Program-made: the position numbers and the translations under genes | The notes under the pieces: generated by a model | Seen by the model: the letters and a program-made list of their open reading frames with translations, nothing else | Told to the model about the DNA's origin: nothing | Databases searched by the model: none | DNA from: Margaritispora aquatica | Lineage: Eukaryota > Ascomycota > Leotiomycetes > Helotiales > Discinellaceae | Assembly: GCA_007644065.1 (NCBI GenBank) | Contig: VJWN01000006.1 | Location: 186,001 to 250,000, forward strand | DNA: 64,000 bases | Direction: 5' to 3' | Shown: positions 58,560-64,000 of the stretch, one piece after another | Layout of the letters: each line of letters starts with the position of its first letter | Position numbering within the stretch: the stretch's first letter is position 1

Positions 58560-59744
58560 ATGGCCTACTCAAACACACAAATGCGTCTTCCGGCATTTTC
58601 GTCAAGAATATCACGAATATTCGGCATTCTCGTGCTAGTATGCACGGGATGGCTTTGTTTTACAAATATCTCGCGAAACGATGGTGTGAGCAACTCTCGG
58701 ATTCTTGACCTGACACCGCGAAATCGAACGCTTGGATTTGGGGCTATATATATGGCAGTTCTTCCAACGTGAGTTACGTACTGCCTCAAGGAAGATGTAT
58801 TGTCGCTAAATTTTTAGATAGTCGCACTGATCATATCGATGCTGCAGCATTACTTTCACATTATAATGGCATTGAAATTAGCATCATTGATGGTGTAACT
58901 AATTTTTCACGCAAAGCGCTCCCAAAGGGCACTGGTGAGAATCTGAACGCGGGCGAGTTGGGATGTTGGCGAGTTCACATGAACTTTCTAAGAACTGTAG
59001 TGGAGAAGCGACTGGAAACTGCTTTGATACTTGAAGCGGATGCGGATTGGGACGTGAGAATCAAGGATCAACTTACGAAGTTGTCTGATAATTTGCCAGA
59101 TACTACTCCCAGAAACCCTTATGGTAAGTTAGGTATGAAAGTGAGAAGACATTGAACATCATCTGAGTTCTCATAGGGTTTTCCTGGCGATTTCTATTTT
59201 TGGCCAATTGCAAACATTTTCCAGATGACAAGAAAAAGGGGCCTTCGATTGTGTATGAGGACGAGACGGTAGGTTCAATGGAAGATCAGCAAGACTGGGT
59301 GAAAGATGAGGCGAAGCATTATGGGGTGAAAGGAGATAACAAAAGAATCATCGGAGCAGCTTTCAGTAAGTTCAAGGTCAGCTAATTCAAATAACCTCGC
59401 TAATAGTACACGAAGGACCTTTATGCACAACTGCATATGCTGTGACTTTAGATGGAGCAAGAAGAATGCTGTATGAGATGGGAATTGAGGGGATCACGCG
59501 AGCAGTGGACGTTGAATTCAGAAAGGCAACAATGAATGGACGGCTTCCAAGTCTGGCGATTACACCTCCACTTATGGGGCAGTTCAGAACAGGTTTAGCA
59601 TCAGATTCAGAACTTCGTAACACTGAAGTGAAGGATATGAGGACCTTTCACGTTGGAGCTGGTCCACAGGTGAGGCAAAGTGCTCGATTGGCTCTTCGTG
59701 AGCAGGTCTATGAAGACAAAAGCGTCGGTTGGGCTCATGTATGA
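58560..59744 (+). CDS. GT25-family glycosyltransferase, second intact paralogue
   Basis: Four exons (58560-58768, 58822-59123, 59177-59365, 59407-59744) encode about 345 residues. The anchor is IFGILVLVCTGWLCFTNI. GT25 landmarks: PTRTDHIDAAALLSHYNGIE, ISIIDGVTNFSRKALPKG, ELGCWRVHMNFLRTVV, ALILEADADWDVRIKDQL, and HEGPLCTTAYAVTLDGARRMLY after the last splice. Intron positions and phases (2, 1, 1) and the length of exon 3 (189 nt) are identical to the gene at 41371, showing that the two arose by duplication. The segment normally reading W--LWLGHC is WRFLFLANC here, so a conserved Gly-His pair is altered. Activity may be changed or lost, although the frame is fully open. The acceptor at 58821 was chosen because the earlier AG (58816) brings in a stop. 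Confidence 0.85.
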
Positions 59745-61022
59745 TAGATGCGAAGTTGTTGATATCAAGCAGTCATCCATTGATTACACTTCTGTGTGTA
59801 ATCTCTTAGAGCTCGGCAAAGACACAAGGTGACTTACACAGCTGAAAGATTCGTGGTCTTCCAAGAATAACACACAACTCAGCCAATGAATATTTATACT
59901 GCATTGATCTCTTAACGCGCGTAAGGTTAGACACAAATTTTTGCAACTCACAGGCAGCGGAGAGGAGATCAGGGTGAGCCCCGAGATTTTCCAGAATGAA
60001 ACGTCTTTGAGTATCTCAACTGTTTTAATCTTGCGTTCATTCCAGAAAGCCTTTGTTTCTTGTAGCTGTCATAACCTTATCTCTCAAAAAAAGGGGTCCC
60101 CATACGTCTCAAACATCGTCGTAGTAAAACACCCAACGCTGTGGACTGGCATGGCCAAATTTGGTAGTAGAGAACACCCATCTGTATTGTACTTGATGAT
60201 CTGAGAAGCATGTCGTGGGGGCAAATTCGTCAAGTAATTAACCGAATTAGGAAATAGGTCGCACTATGATTGAGACATCCCCAAGCAAACTTTTGCTTCA
60301 CGGAACGGGTAAAGTATGATTTGCTTATTCCTCTCCAGACCCCTTTGGAAATCGGTTCGCACACTGATCGGCAGAGACAAGGACCATGAATTAGTTCTCA
60401 GTGGCGTTATGAAGCCTAAGTACAGAGTCATGGCCAACAGATATCATGATTTGTTTTTATTGCTTTGAGCAGTCTCCCGTCATGGAAGAGGGAGTATTGC
60501 TTCACGATAATGCCCTCTTTTATCGGATTATCTAGATCTGCAGGATGTTGCTTGCCGGAAAAGAAATAAGAAAATGACAATCACTCCCTCCCTCACTCCC
60601 GCTCCATTCAATGATAACGGGAAAGTGAGTGGTTGATATTTCCTCGAAGGAACCGAAATTGCAGCTACGCGGCTTTGACACATCCCAACTCTGACTTTGG
60701 CTGGCTGATTTTCCATATTCAGAACGGGAAACACTTTTCATGCTTAGGAGCTAATGCGGGCTGTGATAAGGAGAGAGAGCCGCAGTGAGGTCAGACAAAC
60801 AACAGATTAGATGTCAGCCAAGAGCGAGCGAGCTGGTGTGTCTATCCCCTTGAATTTCCGTGCCGTGGGTACTCTCTTCACGCTTCCAAATCACACTCAT
60901 TGATATTTAACTTCTCCCCACCATTTTTTAAGTTTTTTCCTCATCACAGACACTTTGTCTACCACACTCGTTCTTTTTTTGCTAGTCCTCTGGGTCCTTG
61001 TCTAAGCGAAACTTTTTTGAGA
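59745..61022. other. Intergenic, right edge of the glycan cluster
   Basis: This 1.3 kb shows no recognised gene. A further GGGGGCAAAT lies at 60217-60226, outside a divergent pair (about 470 bp after the GT25 and 800 bp before the WSC gene). The last 150 bp is the T-rich leader of the WSC gene. Confidence 0.45.
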
Positions 61023-62048
61023 ATGAGGGTTATATCTGCTTCTGAGAGTTTGTACAAACTTTTCTGCACTCTTTTGCTCGTTTCATCGGTAGCTGGAAGT
61101 ATCTTCCCATGGTTTAATCACGCTGAGGCTAGGTAAGTAGCTTATTTGCCTCTCTCTACAGTGGACTAACCTTTCGTGCAGAGCGGTGGCACTAGACTCA
61201 ATTCCTGGAATCACCGAGGCCGCACCGCTCCCAACGATCGTTCCACGGGTACACTCGGTTCGCAAAACTCGAAATCATAAAACACACAGCGCGAAGAAGC
61301 CTCATTATACCAAGGCTACTCCAACTCCACCGCCAGTGACCACTACTACTACCACCGATGGTGGTGGACAAACTACTCCAACGACGACTCCAACTCCCAC
61401 CCCAACACCACCACCACCCCCTCCTACTTCAACCATCTGCGACTATACAGGATGTTTCGGTTCTGCACAGTCTTTCCCCAACTTCAACATGGTTGACACA
61501 ACGGGCAAGATGACTGTTGAGCTTTGCACTAGTGAATGTATATCATCTGGATACGCATTCAGTGGGCTCAACAAGAAGTAAGTTCTTAAAACAATACCAT
61601 ATGCGACAATTACTGACGTTTTAGTGACTGCTATTGCGCAAGTTCTATTGAATCTGTTGAGGTGGAGGTCGCTGCCGGCTATTGCGGTTACAACTGTCCA
61701 GGAAAGCAATCGGAGAACTGCGGCGGTAGAGATATTCACGGACCTCATGTGAAGAACGGTCCATCTCCACGCTCCATGGTCTTCGACGTCTACTCATGCT
61801 CGGTGTCGACCGCAACTTCTTCATCAACTAGCAGCGCCAGCACACCAGATCCATCTGCAGATATGTTTACCCCTGTCAAGGAGAGAGGATTCGAGGAGTT
61901 GCGCAATCCGGCAAAGCCTATGGAGTCTAGAGACTATGCTAGGTTAGCTCGTGGGGGGGTGTTCAAGGCTGCCGAGAAGAAGCAGCAAGGGAATGTACTT
62001 GTTAAGAAGGACTTCGGAGTCAAGAAGTTCTGGTGGTCTACCGAGTAA
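61023..62048 (+). CDS. Secreted WSC-domain protein
   Basis: Three exons (61023-61132, 61182-61577, 61625-62048) encode about 309 residues. A signal peptide (LYKLFCTLLLVSSVAGS) is followed by a basic region, a Thr/Pro-rich O-glycosylation-type stretch (PTTTPTPTPTPPPPPP), and one WSC domain: YTGCFGSAQSF, ELCTSECISSGYAFSGLN, NDCYCASS across the splice, GYCGYNCPGKQSENCGG. Eight or so cysteines fit the usual WSC disulfide set. A second Ser/Thr-rich piece and a Lys-rich C-terminus follow. There is no transmembrane segment after the WSC domain, so it is more likely secreted or wall-bound than a Wsc1-type stress sensor. WSC domains bind cell-wall polysaccharides. The gene lies just outside the glycan cluster. 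Confidence 0.85.
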
Positions 62049-62554
62049 TCTAATTTACTTTTCCCATCTTGTTGTTTCTTTACCCTTTTTTTTTTCTTAC
62101 GCACACGATGTCGAGTGGAGGGGATGGGTTCGCAAGCAGGCGGCTCTTCGTTGCGACGCTGGGAGCCCTGCGGAGACCACTAATTATGATGAAGTTATGC
62201 TTGGTGTATAGAATTGAACGATACATTATCCAATTATCAAGAGATTATCTGCTTGAGCTCATTTTCCGTATAATTCAAACAATTGTCATGAAGTTCAGTG
62301 TACCTTGTAAACAGACAAGACGTCTGTAGCTCGCATACTCATTGGTTCTCTAAACGAAACTTGAATGCCTGCAGATCACAATCCTCGAGTCAGCCCAAAC
62401 GATCTTCAACAAGGATTACGACCATGTCAGCGCTAGACGGCGGAGGCTGAGTTTCTGACCACCATCTAAATAAAGAGTTAAGATATCTACATAAGGAGCG
62501 CAATGTGAACCGTTACTGTTTTATTTACATTCTCTTGCTCTGAAGAAAAACAAA
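62049..62554. other. Intergenic spacer
   Basis: A 506 bp spacer between two plus-strand genes, with an oligo-T run at about 62085-62094. No other feature is seen. Confidence 0.45.
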
Positions 62555-63877
62555 ATGTGCACACTCACTCCGCAAGCACGTGCCTTCAGTTCCATTCTCT
62601 CAGCACTCGTCGGGTCTGTTGTGAACGGGCTTTCGTCTGGCTGGCTGATAGCTTTTATAACTGGATGGATAACTTGGTTCGCGTTCTTTCGTGTGACGAT
62701 TGGAGGGTCATATATGCTGTATCGCAGCTTAACGTCAACGTGGCCACCAGAGGGAGCAAGCGAGGAATATGAAATGCTGAGCAGAATAGCTTCCCCAGAT
62801 CCCGAATCGACTGCACAAGAACACCTAATCAATCAAAATTCTCAAGATCAGTTTGTCGAAAACGAACTTGGTGTTGGAAACGCACTCTCAAATAGTCCTC
62901 CTTCCTTAAGCGAGCTATCAGCAGATGGCGTCTCTGAAGAAGCATACCACCGCCACGTCTATACTATTGTCTTTCTCAATGGGAATTCAGCTTCCGGCAA
63001 TCCCCTCAAAGAGTCTGCTTTCAGCACATTCTGGCCAAACCGATCAGATCTCGCTATTAGACAGCAAAACTACCGATATGCAAAGCAGAAACGTACCGAG
63101 CTTCGCAAACACTACGCTTCAGACAACGATCTCAAGAGAGGCCTCCAAGCCTACTCGGTCATGATCACAACAGGCAGACTTCCAGGACCGCTACCAACCC
63201 TTTCTACCCCTTGGTTATCGTTGAATCGCGAAGTGACTATCCTGGGCTGGATTGGATGGGTTTACAGCGCTGTGTACTCACCCATATCACAAATCCTTTG
63301 GGTTGCGTCGAATTCCTCTGCAAGCTCTTCAACTGGTCTAGGTAAGATTGTCAAAGGTATATCAATAGCCGTTACAGCTCTACCACTTTGTCTGGACTCG
63401 CACGTTCGCTTCGCGGAGAAACTTGAAAGAAAACGATGGGGAGGGAAGTGGGCTTACAGGGCCTTCAACATCACGAATGGAACCAGCTGCACCTTTCAAG
63501 GTTTTCTTTGTGGGACACTGCTTATATGGGGCGTTGTACAAGCTCGAAGCCAGACAAGCGACTTTTTCGCATCGAGCTTCCCCTGGCCACTAGTGGGCAT
63601 TTATCCTATCTTCTCGCTGATTTGGGCGTGGGCGAGTTTTAAAATCGTCCCGATGATGGACGGTGGCCGAAAGAGAGCAGCGCAGAGCCATTGGGCTGGT
63701 TACTTTGTGGATATTGGGATGGGGTTATTTGCGGGATTGTTTGTGGCGGCTCCAGCATTTGCGTTGTATTTTTCCAGTGTTTCGCCTGGGGAGAGCGATA
63801 CTGGTGCAAGTGATTTAGGCGAGTTCTTGAGGTGTGAAGTTCCCGTGTGGGAAAAGTTTTCTGCGATATTCCCTTAG
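62555..63877 (+). CDS. Unrecognised multi-pass membrane protein
   Basis: An intronless ORF of about 440 residues; I do not recognise the family. Two hydrophobic segments near the N-terminus (SGWLIAFITGWITWFAFF and neighbours, residues about 25-60) are followed by an acidic, Ser-rich loop of about 150 residues with a basic stretch (RYAKQKRTELRKHYASDNDL). Then come four or five more membrane segments: VTILGWIGWVYSAVYSPISQI, FLCGTLLIWGVVQAR, WPLVGIYPIFSLIWAWASF and FVDIGMGLFAGLFVAAPAFAL. The start at 62555 is an ATG just after the last upstream stop. It is likely fungus-specific; no pathway can be inferred from the neighbours. Confidence 0.75.
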   Translation: MCTLTPQARAFSSILSALVGSVVNGLSSGWLIAFITGWITWFAFFRVTIGGSYMLYRSLTSTWPPEGASEEYEMLSRIASPDPESTAQEHLINQNSQDQFVENELGVGNALSNSPPSLSELSADGVSEEAYHRHVYTIVFLNGNSASGNPLKESAFSTFWPNRSDLAIRQQNYRYAKQKRTELRKHYASDNDLKRGLQAYSVMITTGRLPGPLPTLSTPWLSLNREVTILGWIGWVYSAVYSPISQILWVASNSSASSSTGLGKIVKGISIAVTALPLCLDSHVRFAEKLERKRWGGKWAYRAFNITNGTSCTFQGFLCGTLLIWGVVQARSQTSDFFASSFPWPLVGIYPIFSLIWAWASFKIVPMMDGGRKRAAQSHWAGYFVDIGMGLFAGLFVAAPAFALYFSSVSPGESDTGASDLGEFLRCEVPVWEKFSAIFP

Positions 63878-64000
63878 GTTTTCTTAGCGTATATCAATTC
63901 TCTTGAAGTCGTTGTCATCCAAGATGCAAGAACAACAATTCTGCTATCGGCATGACTATTTCGACATATTACCTCAATTTCCTCAATGTTTCTTTTCTAT

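Overview
This window is nuclear DNA of a filamentous ascomycete fungus. The genes are split by short GT-AG introns of about 45-65 nt, and they include a fungal glucoamylase with a starch-binding domain, a WSC-domain wall protein, a GPI-type Ser/Thr-rich protein, a Gnt1-type GlcNAc transferase and fungal SART1/Snu66 and NHP2. A Leotiomycete-like genome is my guess from overall character; I cannot prove it here. All gene models were spliced by hand from the sequence.

Layout. 1-2.7 kb: a partial SPOUT RNA methyltransferase (-) diverging from a thioredoxin with a membrane tail (+), then an aldo/keto reductase (-). 3.7-4.7 kb: a decayed geranylgeranyl-diphosphate-synthase-like gene. 4.8-9.7 kb: a GDP-fucose-type nucleotide-sugar transporter (-) diverging from a GT32-type glycosyltransferase (+) broken by an in-frame TAG. 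10-31 kb is mostly conserved genes: NHP2, a secreted carboxylesterase with a GC-AG intron, mitochondrial ribosomal protein bL28m, a Gnt1-like GlcNAc transferase, SART1/Snu66, glucoamylase, and a purine deaminase followed by an MFS transporter. 31-39 kb is gene-poor apart from one small GPI-type protein.

The most interesting part is 39.2-59.7 kb, where almost every gene is for glycan synthesis: a polysaccharide pyruvyl transferase, a GT25, a GT8, a decayed GT25, an O-fucosyltransferase-like enzyme, a triose-phosphate-translocator-type nucleotide-sugar transporter, a Stealth sugar-phosphate transferase with an EF-hand, a GT34 (Gma12/Mnn10 type), a decayed GT77-type gene and another GT25. Most are type II membrane proteins, as expected of Golgi enzymes. 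I read this as a fungal gene cluster for a pyruvylated, sugar-phosphate-bearing, probably galactose- and fucose-containing surface glycan. The genes are often divergently paired, and all four divergent promoters carry one GGGGCAAAT-type site, which suggests a common regulator. A duplicated non-coding block, a TA-flanked MITE and two pseudogenes show that the cluster is evolving fast.

The right end (61-64 kb) has a WSC-domain secreted protein and an unrecognised multi-pass membrane protein.
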